A stretch of 53,396 nt of DNA from Nitratireductor sp. ZSWI3 (lineage in GTDB: Bacteria; Pseudomonadota; Alphaproteobacteria; Rhizobiales; Rhizobiaceae), in assembly GCF_024655565.1 (NCBI RefSeq), contig NZ_JANKOF010000026.1, positions 1 through 53,396 of the forward strand. The letters run 5' to 3'. The notes below the pieces were generated by a model. That model was given only the letters and a program-made list of their open reading frames with translations, ran no database searches and was not told where the DNA came from. Position numbers and translations under genes: made by a program. The stretch's first letter is position 1. The number at the start of each line of letters is the position of its first letter. Below are positions 7,935 through 17,263 of the stretch, piece after piece.

Positions 7935-8882
7935 ATGTTACCCAGCCGCATGACGGCAATCGTTCTTGGACTTGCCGCGAGCTGCACGGCAGGCACGGCC
8001 CTCGCCGCGGATCCGGATTCGTGCAAATCCGTGACCTTCTCCGACGTCGGTTGGACCGACATAACCGCCACCACCGCCACCGCCACGGTGGTGCTCGAGG
8101 GGCTGGGCTACGAGCCGGAAACGCAGGTGCTTTCCGTGCCGGTCACCTACGCCTCCCTGAAAAACAAGGACATCGACGTTTTCCTCGGCAACTGGATGCC
8201 GACCATGGAAGCCGATATCGCGCCCTATCGCGAGAACGGCACGGTGGAGACGCTGGTGACCAATCTGGAAGGCGCGAAATACACGCTCGCCGTGCCCCAG
8301 TACACCTACGATGCGGGCCTGAAGAGCTTTGCCGACATCGCCAAGTTCGCCGACAAGCTGGACGGCAAGATCTACGGGATCGAGCCCGGCAATGACGGCA
8401 ACCGCCTGATCCTCGACATGATCGAGCAGAACCAGTTCGACCTGAAGGGCTTCGAGCTTGTGGAAAGCTCCGAAGCCGGCATGCTCTCGCAGGTGCGTCG
8501 CGCCGTCGGCGCGAAGAAGGACGTGGTGTTCCTCGGCTGGGAGCCGCACCCGATGAACGCCAACATCGACATGGCGTATCTGGAAGGCGGCGATGACGTG
8601 TTCGGCCCCGATTATGGCGGCGCGACCGTCCACACCAACACCCGCGCGGGCCTCTCCACCGATTGTCCCAATCTCGGCAAGCTGTTCAAGAACATGGTCT
8701 TCTCCCTGCAAATGGAGAACGAGATCATGGGCAGGATCCTCGATGACGGCGAGGATCCGCAGAAGGCGGCAAGCGGGTGGCTGAAGGCCAATCCCGATGC
8801 GCTCGGCCCCTGGCTCGAGGGCGTGACGACCATGGCGGGCGAGCCTGGGCTCGACGCCGTGAAAGCGCATCTGGGCCTGTAA
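7935..8882 (+). CDS. choX: Choline ABC transporter, periplasmic binding protein
   Basis: This 315-residue protein starts with a Sec signal peptide (hydrophobic core ending AGTALAA, cleavage near residue 25). The mature part matches the OpuAC/ProX-type ligand-binding family. Features are SVTFSDVGWTDITATTATA and the aromatic segments VFLGNWMPTME and VFLGWEPHPMN, which hold the tryptophans that cage the quaternary ammonium group. A strong GGAGAGG ribosome site precedes the ATG. With choW and choV it forms an operon for high-affinity choline uptake, typical of rhizobia, where choline becomes glycine betaine or a carbon source. Confidence 0.93.
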   Translation: MLPSRMTAIVLGLAASCTAGTALAADPDSCKSVTFSDVGWTDITATTATATVVLEGLGYEPETQVLSVPVTYASLKNKDIDVFLGNWMPTMEADIAPYRENGTVETLVTNLEGAKYTLAVPQYTYDAGLKSFADIAKFADKLDGKIYGIEPGNDGNRLILDMIEQNQFDLKGFELVESSEAGMLSQVRRAVGAKKDVVFLGWEPHPMNANIDMAYLEGGDDVFGPDYGGATVHTNTRAGLSTDCPNLGKLFKNMVFSLQMENEIMGRILDDGEDPQKAASGWLKANPDALGPWLEGVTTMAGEPGLDAVKAHLGL

Positions 8883-9042
8883 CCCTCCTCCGCGGGCGCT
8901 CGGCCGTCGACGGTCGGGCCGCCCCTGCCGGCGCCTTCCTCTTCTCCTCGTCCGGCGCGGTGCCGGTCGGAAATTCCCGGGCACTGCCGGCCCGATCCGA
9001 ACCGCATAAGAAGAAATCCCAGACAAGGAACCGACCTCGCCC

Positions 9043-9897
9043 ATGGACCCGCTCTCCGAATGGATCGCAGACTGGAAGATTCCCATCGGCCGATGGGGAC
9101 GTGACTTCTTCGACTTCCTGACCACCAATTTCGCCTGGCTGTTCGACACGCTCGCATCCGTCCTGGCCGACATACTCGACGGCCTGGTTGACCTGCTGCT
9201 GGCGGTGCCGCCGATCCTGCTGGTGCTGGCGGTCGCCGCCATCGCCTACGGCCTGCAGCGCTCCTGGAAGCTGGCGCTTGCCGTGGCGCTCGGCCTGCTG
9301 TTCATCATCAACCAGGGGCTCTGGAAAGAGACCATCGAAACGCTCGTGCTGGTCGTGGCGGCAGCCGCCGTCTCGATGGCGATCGGCGTGCCGGTCGGCA
9401 TCTGGGCGGCGCACAACCAGCGGGTCTACCAGTTCCTGCGGCCGATCCTCGACCTGATGCAGACCCTGCCGACCTTCGTCTACCTGATCCCCGTGCTGAT
9501 CCTCTTTGGGCTGGGAGCGGCTCCCGGCCTGATCGTCACGGTGATCTTCGCCGCACCGGCGCCGATCCGCCTCACCTATCTCGGCATCACCTCGGTGCCG
9601 CAGCCGATGCTGGAGGCCGGCCAGGCCTTCGGCGCCACCAAGGGGCAATTGTTGTGGAAGGTGGAACTGCCGGCCGCCCTCCCCTCGATCATGGCCGGGC
9701 TCACCCAGTGCATCATGCTGTCGCTGTCGATGGTCGTCATCGCCGCATTGATCGGCGCCGACGGGCTCGGCAAGCCCGTGGTGCGCGCGTTGAACTCGGT
9801 CAACATACCGCTCGGCCTGGAGGCCGGCCTTGCCATCGTGGTTCTGGCGATCATCCTAGACCGCATCGCCCGCATCGAGAGAGGGAGCGACCGATGA
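9043..9897 (+). CDS. choW: Choline ABC transporter permease
   Basis: This 284-residue permease has about six membrane segments. The EAA-type loop (EAGQAFGATKGQLLWKVELP, about residues 187-206) contacts the ATPase. The amphipathic N-terminus (MDPLSEWIADWKIPIGRW) is typical of choline/proline-betaine permeases. It follows choX after 160 bases in which I see no gene, and its TGA overlaps the ATG of choV by four bases (ATGA), so the two are translationally coupled. Confidence 0.94.
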   Translation: MDPLSEWIADWKIPIGRWGRDFFDFLTTNFAWLFDTLASVLADILDGLVDLLLAVPPILLVLAVAAIAYGLQRSWKLALAVALGLLFIINQGLWKETIETLVLVVAAAAVSMAIGVPVGIWAAHNQRVYQFLRPILDLMQTLPTFVYLIPVLILFGLGAAPGLIVTVIFAAPAPIRLTYLGITSVPQPMLEAGQAFGATKGQLLWKVELPAALPSIMAGLTQCIMLSLSMVVIAALIGADGLGKPVVRALNSVNIPLGLEAGLAIVVLAIILDRIARIERGSDR

Positions 9898-11081
9898 CGG
9901 CGGCGATCGATTTCCAGGCGGTCGACATCCTGTTCGGCACAGAGCGGCAGAAGGCCGACGCGCTGCCCCTGGTGGATGCCGGGAAAAGCCGCGCCGAGAT
10001 CCTCTCCGAGACCGGAGCCGTGCTCGGCTGTGCGGGCTGCGACCTGACCGTCGAGCGCGGCGAGATCTCCGTGCTGATGGGTCTGTCGGGCTCGGGCAAG
10101 TCGACGCTGCTGCGCGCCGTCAACCGTCTCAACACGGTGGCGCGCGGCCATGTCGTCGTGCATGACGGCGACTGGCAGGCCGATGTGGTGACCTGCTCGC
10201 AGACGGAGTTGCGCAAGATCCGCCGCGAATGCGTGGCGATGGTGTTCCAGCAATTCGCTCTGCTGCCATGGCGCACCGTGGCGGAAAATGTCGGCTTCGG
10301 GCTGGAGCTCGCCGGCGTTCCCGCCAAGGAGCGGCAGGAACGCGTCATGGCGCAGCTCGAGCTGGTGCACCTGACGGACTGGGCCGGCAAATATGCCCAC
10401 GAGCTTTCCGGCGGCATGCAGCAGCGCGTCGGCCTTGCCCGTGCCTTCGCGACGCAAGCGCCGATCCTGCTGATGGACGAGCCCTTCTCGGCGCTCGATC
10501 CCCTGATCCGCACCAAACTGCAGGATGAGCTCCTCGAACTTCAGGAGCGCCTGAAGAAAACCATCCTGTTCGTCAGCCACGACCTCGAGGAAGCGCTGAA
10601 GATCGGCAACCGCATCTCCATCATGGAGGGCGGGCGCATCGTGCAGACCGGCGCTCCGGAGGACATCGTCCTGAGACCGGAAAACGACTATGTGCGCGAC
10701 TTCATCGCCAATGTGAATCCGCTCTCGGTGCTGACGGCCTGGAACGTGATGCGCGACGTGCGCGACCTTGAAGCCGCCGGCGAAGGCTGGCTGTGGCTCG
10801 ACCGCCGGCAGACGACGCGCTTCAAGTTCGACGAGAACATGCTGGTGGTGGACGCCGAACGCAACGGCGAGCCTGCGATCTGGGTCTCCTGCGACAACAT
10901 TGAGCGCCTGCCGGAGGACCGGCCCAAGGTCTATTGGGCAAGCGCCGGCACACCACTGAAGACAGTGATGCAGGCGATGCACCAGTCGAAGACGGCGCCG
11001 GTGGCGCTGTTCGACGAGGCCTCGCGCTTCGTCGGATCGATCGGCATCCGCGACGTGCTGCGGGCGGTGATCAGGCGGTAG
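9894..11081 (+). CDS. choV: Choline ABC transporter ATP-binding protein
   Basis: This 395-residue ATPase has Walker A (GLSGSGKST, about residue 64), signature LSGGMQQRVGLAR, Walker B (ILLMDEPFSALD) and the switch histidine (FVSHDLEEA). The C-terminal 110 residues fit the CBS-like regulatory region of osmolyte transporters. I placed the start at the ATG overlapping the choW stop rather than at an upstream in-frame codon, because the family begins about there. A RIME-like repeat follows 15 bases after the stop and may act as the operon end. Confidence 0.94.
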   Translation: MTAAIDFQAVDILFGTERQKADALPLVDAGKSRAEILSETGAVLGCAGCDLTVERGEISVLMGLSGSGKSTLLRAVNRLNTVARGHVVVHDGDWQADVVTCSQTELRKIRRECVAMVFQQFALLPWRTVAENVGFGLELAGVPAKERQERVMAQLELVHLTDWAGKYAHELSGGMQQRVGLARAFATQAPILLMDEPFSALDPLIRTKLQDELLELQERLKKTILFVSHDLEEALKIGNRISIMEGGRIVQTGAPEDIVLRPENDYVRDFIANVNPLSVLTAWNVMRDVRDLEAAGEGWLWLDRRQTTRFKFDENMLVVDAERNGEPAIWVSCDNIERLPEDRPKVYWASAGTPLKTVMQAMHQSKTAPVALFDEASRFVGSIGIRDVLRAVIRR

Positions 11082-11095
11082 GCGGGAGCGAGCGC

Positions 11096-11202
11096 TCCTC
11101 ATCCGCCTGCCGGCACCTTCTCCCCGCCTGCGGGGAGAAGGAGGATGGTTGCGACGTCGAAGACTCCCTCTCCCCGCAAGCGGGGAGAGGGTGAGGGGCG
11201 AG
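11096..11202. repeat. RIME-like 107-bp element, second copy
   Basis: This is a near-identical copy of the element at 3781-3887, in the same orientation. It has hairpin arms CTTCTCCCCGC..GCGGGGAGAAG and CCCTCTCCCCGC..GCGGGGAGAGGG, the same CATCCGCCTGCCGGCAC left flank and the same GGGCGAG right end. It lies between choV and the short-chain dehydrogenase gene. Its first hairpin could terminate or stabilise the cho transcript, although no T-run follows. Confidence 0.87.
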
Positions 11203-11274
11203 TTCCACCCCCACCTTCCCCCGCCCAAAATCCGTCGCTACTGTGCCGGCGATAAAACCTGAGGAGATGTATCC

Positions 11275-12036
11275 ATGAATCCATCCGGCATTGTTGCGAT
11301 CGTCACCGGTGGCGGCTCGGGGCTCGGGGAAGCCACGGCGCGTGCGCTTGCGGCCAGAGGCGCGAAGGTGGCGCTTGCCGATGTCGGCATGGAACGGGCC
11401 GAGAAGGTGGGCACGGAGATTGGCGGTATCGCCGTCAGATGCGACGTCACCAGCGCCGAGGACGGCGAGAACGCCGTCGCCACGACTACGGCCAAGCTCG
11501 GTGCTCCGCGCATCCTCGTCAACTGCGCCGGCATCGCCATCGCCATGAAGACGGTTGGCAAGGACGGGCCGCATCCGCTCGACCTCTACCGCAAGGTGAT
11601 CGAGATCAACCTGATCGGCTCCTTCAACATGATCCGCCTCTTCGCCGCGCAGGCACAGGAGCTGGAGCCGCTCGACGGCGGCGAGCGCGGCGTGATCATC
11701 AATACGGCGTCCGTCGCCGCTTTCGACGGCCAGATCGGCCAGGCCGCCTACTCCTCGTCGAAAGGCGGCATCGTCGGCATGACGCTGCCCATCGCCCGCG
11801 ACCTGTCGCGCGCCGGCATCCGCGTCTGCACCATCGCGCCCGGTATCTTCAAGACGCCGATGATGGCCGGCCTGCCGGAAGAGGCGCAGGCCTCGCTCGG
11901 CCAGCAGGTGCCCTTCCCGCCCCGGCTCGGCGAGCCGTCGGAATATGCGAGCCTTGCCTGCCACATCGTCGAGAACCAGATGCTGAACGGCGAGACGATC
12001 CGCCTCGACGGCGCCATCCGCATGGCGCCGAAATAG
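11275..12036 (+). CDS. Short-chain dehydrogenase, 3-hydroxyacyl-CoA dehydrogenase type 2-like
   Basis: This 253-residue SDR enzyme has the cofactor motif TGGGSGLG near residue 11, NCAG near residue 83, the catalytic serine ([11 protein letters not shown]) and the YSSSK active-site tyrosine and lysine near residue 159. The sequence pattern ([26 protein letters not shown], split here by the Y-x3-K motif) resembles HSD10-type enzymes that oxidise 3-hydroxy-2-methylacyl-CoA. GAGGAG precedes the ATG. It is followed after 6 bases by a CaiB-type gene, suggesting a small acyl-CoA operon for branched-chain or methyl-branched substrates. Confidence 0.9.
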   Translation: MNPSGIVAIVTGGGSGLGEATARALAARGAKVALADVGMERAEKVGTEIGGIAVRCDVTSAEDGENAVATTTAKLGAPRILVNCAGIAIAMKTVGKDGPHPLDLYRKVIEINLIGSFNMIRLFAAQAQELEPLDGGERGVIINTASVAAFDGQIGQAAYSSSKGGIVGMTLPIARDLSRAGIRVCTIAPGIFKTPMMAGLPEEAQASLGQQVPFPPRLGEPSEYASLACHIVENQMLNGETIRLDGAIRMAPK

Positions 12037-12042
12037 GCCTCG

Positions 12043-13206
12043 ATGAACGGCGCGCGCAAAGGACCGCTGAGCGGCCTCGCCGTCATCGAGATGGCGGGGC
12101 TCGGGCCGGTACCGCTCGCCGGCCTCATGCTCGGCGAAATGGGCGCCGAGGTGCTGCGCATCGAACGCAAGGATGCGCGCCGCGCCTTCCTGAACGTGCC
12201 GCCGCAATACGATCTCGACCGGCATGGCCGGAACATCCTCAAGCTCGACCTCAAGCACGAGGAGGGGTGCGCTGCGCTTCTGAGGCTGGTCGAGGGCGCC
12301 GACGTGCTGATCGAGGGCTTCCGCCCCGGCGTGATGGAGCGGCTGGGCGCCGGGCCTGAGGTTGCGCTGGCGCGCAACCCGCGCCTCGTCTACGGGCGCA
12401 TGACCGGCTTCGGTCAGGACGGCCCGCTTGCCGCCCGCGCCGGCCACGACCTCACCTATCTCGCTTATAGCGGCATCCTGTCGATGATCGGTCGCAAGGG
12501 CGAGCCGCCCGTACCGCCGCTCAACCTCGTCGGCGACTACGGCGGCGGCACGATGTTCCTGGTCGCCGGCGTGCTGGCCGCCCTTGTCGAGCGGGCTGGG
12601 TCGGGCAAGGGGCAGGTGGTGGATGCGGCGATGGTCGATGGCGCCTCAATGCTCGCAGCGCCCTTCTTCGGCTTCTCCGCCACCGGCTTCTGGCGCCAGG
12701 AACGCGGCGCGAACCTGCTCGACGGCGGCGCCCCCTTCTACGACGCCTATGAGGCGGCCGACGGGGGCCACGTCGCCATCGCCTGCCTGGAGCCGCAGTT
12801 CTTCGCCGAATTCGCCCGCCTCCTGCCGCTCGATGCGTCGCTCGCCGGGGCGCAGTATGATGAGGCCCGCTGGCCCGAGATGCGCAAGGCCATCGCCGCG
12901 CGCATCAGGCAGAAGCCACGCGATGCATGGGCGGCGCTGTTCGAGGAGACCGATGCCTGCGTCGCCCCGGTCCTTTCGCCCGATGAGGCGGCAGGGCACC
13001 CGCACAACCGGGCACGCGGCACCCACTCCACCAAAGCCGGCTTCCTGCGCCCGGAACCCGCGCCGCGCTTTTCCCGCACGCCGGGCGAAAGGGCCGCCCC
13101 GGCGCGGCCGGCAGGATCGCTCGCCCGCTTCGGCATCGACGACGACGAACGACGCAGACTTGCGGCGGCCGGCATCATCGGCGATGGAGACGCTTCGAAA
13201 GATTGA
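12043..13206 (+). CDS. CaiB/BaiF CoA-transferase family protein, alpha-methylacyl-CoA racemase-like
   Basis: This 387-residue protein of the class III CoA-transferase fold has the N-terminal VIEMAGLGPVPLAGLMLGEMGAE split into typical strands, GADVLIEGFRPGVMERLG near residue 90, and the catalytic-type acid and histidine region MTGFGQDGPLAARAGHD near residue 120. The GHD motif and AGPVP-type start favour alpha-methylacyl-CoA racemase over a true CoA-transferase. It is coupled to the SDR gene upstream. The next gene starts 7 bases after its stop. Confidence 0.88.
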   Translation: MNGARKGPLSGLAVIEMAGLGPVPLAGLMLGEMGAEVLRIERKDARRAFLNVPPQYDLDRHGRNILKLDLKHEEGCAALLRLVEGADVLIEGFRPGVMERLGAGPEVALARNPRLVYGRMTGFGQDGPLAARAGHDLTYLAYSGILSMIGRKGEPPVPPLNLVGDYGGGTMFLVAGVLAALVERAGSGKGQVVDAAMVDGASMLAAPFFGFSATGFWRQERGANLLDGGAPFYDAYEAADGGHVAIACLEPQFFAEFARLLPLDASLAGAQYDEARWPEMRKAIAARIRQKPRDAWAALFEETDACVAPVLSPDEAAGHPHNRARGTHSTKAGFLRPEPAPRFSRTPGERAAPARPAGSLARFGIDDDERRRLAAAGIIGDGDASKD

Positions 13207-13213
13207 GGCGGAT

Positions 13214-13981
13214 ATGAGCGAGAAAAAGAAAGACGTCCTCCTGGAAACCGACGCCGAGGCGATCCGCCTGGCGAAGACGCTGCTGCGCGCGGCGCGTTTC
13301 GGCGCGCTGGCGACCATCGATCCGGACGACGGGGCGCCCTTCGCGACGCGCGTCGCCACGGCGACGGATCTGGACGGCGCGCCGCTGATCCTCGTTTCCG
13401 GCCTTTCCGCCCACACCAGGGGGCTGGAGGCGGAAGGACGCTGCTCGCTGCTGCTCGGCGAACCCGGCAAGGGCGATCCGCTGGCGCATCCCCGCCTGTC
13501 GCTGAAGGCCACCGCCCGCAAGCTGGAGCGCGGCAGCGACGAGCAGGCGCGCGCCGAGCGCCGCTATCTCGCCCGGCATCCCAAGGCGCAGCTCTATATC
13601 GGCTTTCCCGACTTCGCGCTCTACCGGCTGGAGCCGCAGGCGGCGCTCCTCAACGGCGGTTTCGCCCGCGCCTACCGGCTGACCCGCGCCGAGCTCCTGA
13701 GCGGAGGAGACGCACTCGCTGCCCTGGCGGACAGCGAAGCCGGCGCCCTGAAGCACATGAACAGCGACCACGCCGACGCGGTGGAGAACTATGCCCGCCA
13801 CTTTGCCCGCGCCGGCGCCGGCAAGTGGCGGCTTACCGGCATCGATCCGGACGGCATCGACCTGGCGCTGGGCGACGAAACGCGGCGCATATTCTTTGCC
13901 GAGCCGCTGAAGGACGGGGCCGCGATGCGCCCCACCCTCGTCGCCATGGCCAAGGAAGCACGTGCCGGGCTTGCGGAATGA
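13214..13981 (+). CDS. HugZ-like pyridoxamine-phosphate-oxidase-fold protein with DUF2470 domain
   Basis: This 255-residue protein has an N-terminal split-barrel flavin- or heme-binding domain (GALATIDPDDGAPFATRV, about residues 31-48). The C-terminal DUF2470-type domain carries KHMNSDHADAVENYA near residue 180. This two-domain layout matches HugZ-like heme-utilisation proteins, so a role in heme binding or breakdown is plausible but not shown. The ATG at 13214 follows GAGGCGG. Its stop overlaps the start of the RNA methyltransferase (ATGA). Confidence 0.85.
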   Translation: MSEKKKDVLLETDAEAIRLAKTLLRAARFGALATIDPDDGAPFATRVATATDLDGAPLILVSGLSAHTRGLEAEGRCSLLLGEPGKGDPLAHPRLSLKATARKLERGSDEQARAERRYLARHPKAQLYIGFPDFALYRLEPQAALLNGGFARAYRLTRAELLSGGDALAALADSEAGALKHMNSDHADAVENYARHFARAGAGKWRLTGIDPDGIDLALGDETRRIFFAEPLKDGAAMRPTLVAMAKEARAGLAE

Positions 13982-14814
13982 ACTCCGCCCTGATCCGCAT
14001 CGACGATCCCGACGACCCGCGCATCGCCGCCTATCGAGACATCCGCGAGCGCGACCTCGTCGGCCGGCAGGGCCGCTTCGTCGCCGAGGGGCGCGTCGTG
14101 CTCAACGTGCTGTTCTCGACAAGCCGCTTCACGGCCGAAAGCGTGTTTCTGCGCGAGAACCGCGTTGCCGGCCTTGCCGACCTGCTCGCCAGCGTTCCTG
14201 CAGCGGTTCCGATCTATGTCGCAAGCGGCGCGGTGATGGACCGGATCGCCGGGTTCGAGATGCATCGCGGTGTGCTCGCCATCGGCCGCAAGCCGCAGAC
14301 GGATGGCGGCGACCTGCTCGACGCCCTGCCTCGCGAGGCGCTGGTGGTGGCGCTGTCCGGCATCGCCAACCACGACAATATGGGCTCGATCTTCCGCAAT
14401 GCGGCCTCCTTCGGCGCCGCCGCCGTTTTGCTGACCGGCGACTGCTGCGATCCGCTCTACCGCAAGGCGATCCGCGTCTCGGTGGGCGCGGCCCTGAAGG
14501 TGCCGTTCGCGCGCTTTGCCGAGGCGGACGGGCTGGCCGAGGCGCTCGAGGCGCGGAGCTTCTCGCTGCTGGCACTCAGCCCGCGCGGGCTGCGGGACAT
14601 TGCCGAGGTGCGCCGCGCCGACCGGCAGGCGCTGTTCCTCGGCAGCGAGGGGCATGGCCTTTCAGCGGAGCTGATGCAGCGCCTGCCGACGGCACGGATT
14701 TCCATGATGGAGGATTTCGACAGCCTCAACGTGGCTGCCGCCTCCGCCATCGCCCTGCACAGGCTGTGGCGCGCGCCGGATAGGAGCATTTTGCAGTCAG
14801 GTGGAATCACCTGA
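13978..14814 (+). CDS. SpoU/TrmH-family RNA 2'-O-methyltransferase
   Basis: This 278-residue enzyme has an N-terminal substrate-binding domain (GRFVAEGRVVLNVL near residue 32) and a C-terminal SPOUT knot domain. The three family motifs are visible: GIANHDNMGSIFRNAASFGA (about residues 127-146), LFLGSEGHGLS near residue 221, and SLNVAAASAIALH near residue 250. It transfers a methyl group from S-adenosylmethionine to a ribose in tRNA or rRNA; the target base cannot be told. It starts within the stop of the HugZ-like gene. A short hairpin (TCAGGTG..CACCTGA, 14797-14814) covers its stop codon. Confidence 0.92.
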   Translation: MNSALIRIDDPDDPRIAAYRDIRERDLVGRQGRFVAEGRVVLNVLFSTSRFTAESVFLRENRVAGLADLLASVPAAVPIYVASGAVMDRIAGFEMHRGVLAIGRKPQTDGGDLLDALPREALVVALSGIANHDNMGSIFRNAASFGAAAVLLTGDCCDPLYRKAIRVSVGAALKVPFARFAEADGLAEALEARSFSLLALSPRGLRDIAEVRRADRQALFLGSEGHGLSAELMQRLPTARISMMEDFDSLNVAAASAIALHRLWRAPDRSILQSGGIT

Positions 14815-14912
14815 CGACCGCACAGATGCAGAAAAACAAAGAGACGGAACGGGAACAACGTTTCATGAAACGATGAACCGGTTCAGGTCGGAACGGGAAA
14901 GCCGCTCGCCGC

Positions 14913-16154
14913 CTATCTTGCGGCCGCCTCGCGCAAGGCCCGCACGCGGTCGGCAAGGCTGGCGGGCTGCTCGTCGCCCGAGGCGCTCTGTGCGCCCGAA
15001 AGCGCGGCGTCGATGGGCGAGCCCTCGCCCTCGAGCGCGGCTGTCAGGCTGAGCACCTCGGCAGCCAGCGTGCCGATCTGCTCGCGCAGCCGGGCATCCG
15101 TACCGGCATCGGCAGCCTCCTCGCCCGAAGCCGCCTGGCGGCTGCCGGCCGCCGACAATTCCGCCCGCAGCTTCTTGTTCTCCTTGAGGAGCTTCGACAG
15201 GCGCGTTTGCAGCTTCTCGCGCTCGGCAGCGAAGCTGTCCGCGGCCGGGGACGGCCCGCCCTCGCCGCCGGACATGAGGCTGCGCAGCTGCAGCGACTTG
15301 TCGGCCAGTTCCGTCGCCAGCCGATCGCGCTCCTCCTCCGCCTCCCGCAGCCGGAGCGAGGCCTGTGCCGACAGGCTCGCCTCGCTCGCCTGGCGGATCT
15401 CGGCGCGCAGGCGGGCAATCTCGCCTTCGCGGCGTTCCAGCTTTTCCTCGCGGTCGGAAAGCACGGTCATCTGCGCCTCCAGCTTTCTCTTGAGATCGGC
15501 ATTGCGCTTCTGCTCCTCCTTCAGGGCGGTCTCGGTCTGCCTGTGCGCGGCGACTGCACCACGCATCCCGCTCACCGCTTCCTTGCGTTGGTCGCGCAGA
15601 ACGCTCAGGTCGTCTTCCAGCTTGCGCACGTCGGTTTCACGCGCCGCGAGCTCGACCTGCCGGCTGCTCGCCGAAATGCGCTCCTCCTCGTGCATCTCCT
15701 CGAGCTGCGCGATCGCAGCCGCCCGCGTGTCGAGCTCGGCCTGGGCGGCCTGAAGCCGGTCGGAAAGATCTCCAATGGCCTTGGCCGCTTCCGCGAGTTC
15801 CGCTTCCTGGCCGGCGGTTTCCTGCTGCAGGCGGGCGATCGCCTCGTCCTGATCGGCCCGCCCCTGCGCAAGATCGGCGGCCTCGTTGCTGAGCCGCCCG
15901 ATCTCGGCAAGCTGCCTGGATGCCTTCCGGTTGAGCGCCTCGATGTTCATCTCCAGCCGCCGCGCCGCCATCGCGTGACCGGCCCGCAAGCGGTCTTTCT
16001 CGGCTTCCAGCTCGTTGATGGACAGCGGCATCGAGGCCTCGATGCGCCGGGTGGTCAGAAAGACCGCACGACGCCACAGCACCGGCGCGGCCAGAAGCGC
16101 CAGGAAGCCTGCCGTGAAAAAACCGAACAGAAAAACGAGTACCGTCTCGATCAC
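14913..16154 (-). CDS. Membrane-anchored coiled-coil protein, 413 aa
   Basis: The N-terminus is one hydrophobic segment (VLVFLFGFFTAGFLALLAAP, residues 5-24). It is followed by about 270 residues of unbroken charged heptads rich in Glu, Arg, Ala and Gln, then a less regular acidic tail ending ADRVRALREAAAR. This predicts a single-pass inner-membrane anchor with a long cytoplasmic coiled coil. I know no function. It lies next to the envelope protein gene eipA on the same strand, downstream of it, so an envelope or division scaffold role is possible. Low-complexity composition makes similarity searches unreliable here. Confidence 0.8.
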   Translation of the reverse strand: MIETVLVFLFGFFTAGFLALLAAPVLWRRAVFLTTRRIEASMPLSINELEAEKDRLRAGHAMAARRLEMNIEALNRKASRQLAEIGRLSNEAADLAQGRADQDEAIARLQQETAGQEAELAEAAKAIGDLSDRLQAAQAELDTRAAAIAQLEEMHEEERISASSRQVELAARETDVRKLEDDLSVLRDQRKEAVSGMRGAVAAHRQTETALKEEQKRNADLKRKLEAQMTVLSDREEKLERREGEIARLRAEIRQASEASLSAQASLRLREAEEERDRLATELADKSLQLRSLMSGGEGGPSPAADSFAAEREKLQTRLSKLLKENKKLRAELSAAGSRQAASGEEAADAGTDARLREQIGTLAAEVLSLTAALEGEGSPIDAALSGAQSASGDEQPASLADRVRALREAAAR

Positions 16155-16261
16155 CGCGAAAACCTGTTCCAGCGCAAACCAGTCAGGGCCGGCGCATCCG
16201 TGCCCACCCCTGCGTCACGCAAAAAAACGCGTCCGTCAAGCGATCGCCGGCGCGGCCTGTC

Positions 16262-16289
16262 GAGCAGGGGCCGGTTGCGCCCCCTGCTC
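16262..16289 (-). terminator. Hairpin downstream of eipA
   Basis: A 9-base perfect stem, GAGCAGGGG with CCCCTGCTC around an 10-base loop, lies just after the eipA stop. No T-run follows directly on the minus strand; the nearest T stretch is about 35 bases further on. It may be a weak terminator or an RNA-stabilising hairpin between eipA and the coiled-coil gene. Confidence 0.4.
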
Positions 16290-16295
16290 CGGCGG

Positions 16296-16880
16296 TCAGA
16301 ACGGGTTCCAGGTCGCCTGGGGCGTCAGCTTGAGATAGCCGATATTGACGCCGAGGCGCGCGCCGACGCCGGTGCGGATCGGCACCAGGACCATATCGCC
16401 GTTCTTCAGCGCGTTGAAGCCGAGGCCGGCCACCAGATAGGCCGAGCCCGCGACACCGGCGAAGCGTCTGTAGAGACCGTCGACCGAGTTCAGGTTGTAG
16501 ACCAGGATCATCACGCGCGAGCCCTGCCCGCCATAGTCCCAGCCGAAGGACGGCCCCTGCCAGAAGACTTTGTGGTCGCCGGCATTCTTCGTGTAAAGCA
16601 TGCCCTCGCCATAGGTCAGGCCGCCGATGAAGGCGCCCGAGCCCTCTTCGCCGAGGACATAACCGTTCGGCAGCCCGTAGGACGAAAAGATCTTCTCGAC
16701 GACCGTTGCCAGGCCGCCGGTCGTCGCGCCGAAGAAATTGTGCCCGGCATCGACGATCTCCTGCGCAGTGTAGCCGGTGTTGGCCCGCGCCGCCGGAGCG
16801 GACAACAGACCGCCAAGAACGATCATCATCGCGAAAAGAGCCTGGACGAGCCGTGCGCTGTGGGAAACTCTGGAAGACAT
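16296..16880 (-). CDS. eipA: EipA-like envelope integrity protein (DUF1134)
   Basis: This 194-residue protein has an N-terminal signal peptide (hydrophobic core to about residue 35, ending APAARA). The mature domain matches DUF1134, the family of Brucella EipA, a periplasmic protein that supports cell-envelope integrity. Diagnostic segments are EIVDAGHNFFGATTGGLA, FSSYGLPNGYVLGEEG and GPSFGWDYGGQGSRVMILVY. The ATG at 16880 is preferred to a TTG one codon upstream. It is divergent from chpT, and the shared 383-base region carries GANTC sites, consistent with cell-cycle control. Confidence 0.88.
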   Translation of the reverse strand: MSSRVSHSARLVQALFAMMIVLGGLLSAPAARANTGYTAQEIVDAGHNFFGATTGGLATVVEKIFSSYGLPNGYVLGEEGSGAFIGGLTYGEGMLYTKNAGDHKVFWQGPSFGWDYGGQGSRVMILVYNLNSVDGLYRRFAGVAGSAYLVAGLGFNALKNGDMVLVPIRTGVGARLGVNIGYLKLTPQATWNPF

Positions 16881-17263
16881 CAATCAAACTCCGTCGTGGG
16901 TGGCATTCCGGCAGTCGCCGACATCGCTTCCGCCGCGCCGCAACAAGCCACGTTCAGCTAAAAATAGGCCGCGAATCTTTTCCAAATATTAACCTCGACA
17001 GCAAAGATGGCCTGTCGATGGCGGCAGGTTGCGTGGCTGCCGTTTCCCACCGGCAAATCGCCGGAAAAGCCGCGGGCGCGACAGGCTGTTGCCGCACCTG
17101 TCCGGCCTGTGTAACCAGAAACGGTGCGTTCCAGGATCTGATTCGCCCGGAGAGTGGGAACCGGTTCGTCGGACCGGGATCACAAGACCGGCAGCACGGC
17201 CGGGATCGCCGCCTCAGTCGGGATCAGGGTCTCACAGGCTTCAACATCTGGAGGACAGACGAC
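16881..17263. promoter_or_regulatory. Divergent eipA/chpT intergenic region
   Basis: These 383 bases contain no convincing gene. They hold two GANTC sites, the CcrM methylation sequence (16973-16977 and 17140-17144). They also contain an A/T-rich stretch with TATTAACC (about 16987-16994) that matches a CtrA half-site. These features suit control of either gene by CtrA or by methylation state, but the single half-site is weak evidence. Confidence 0.45.
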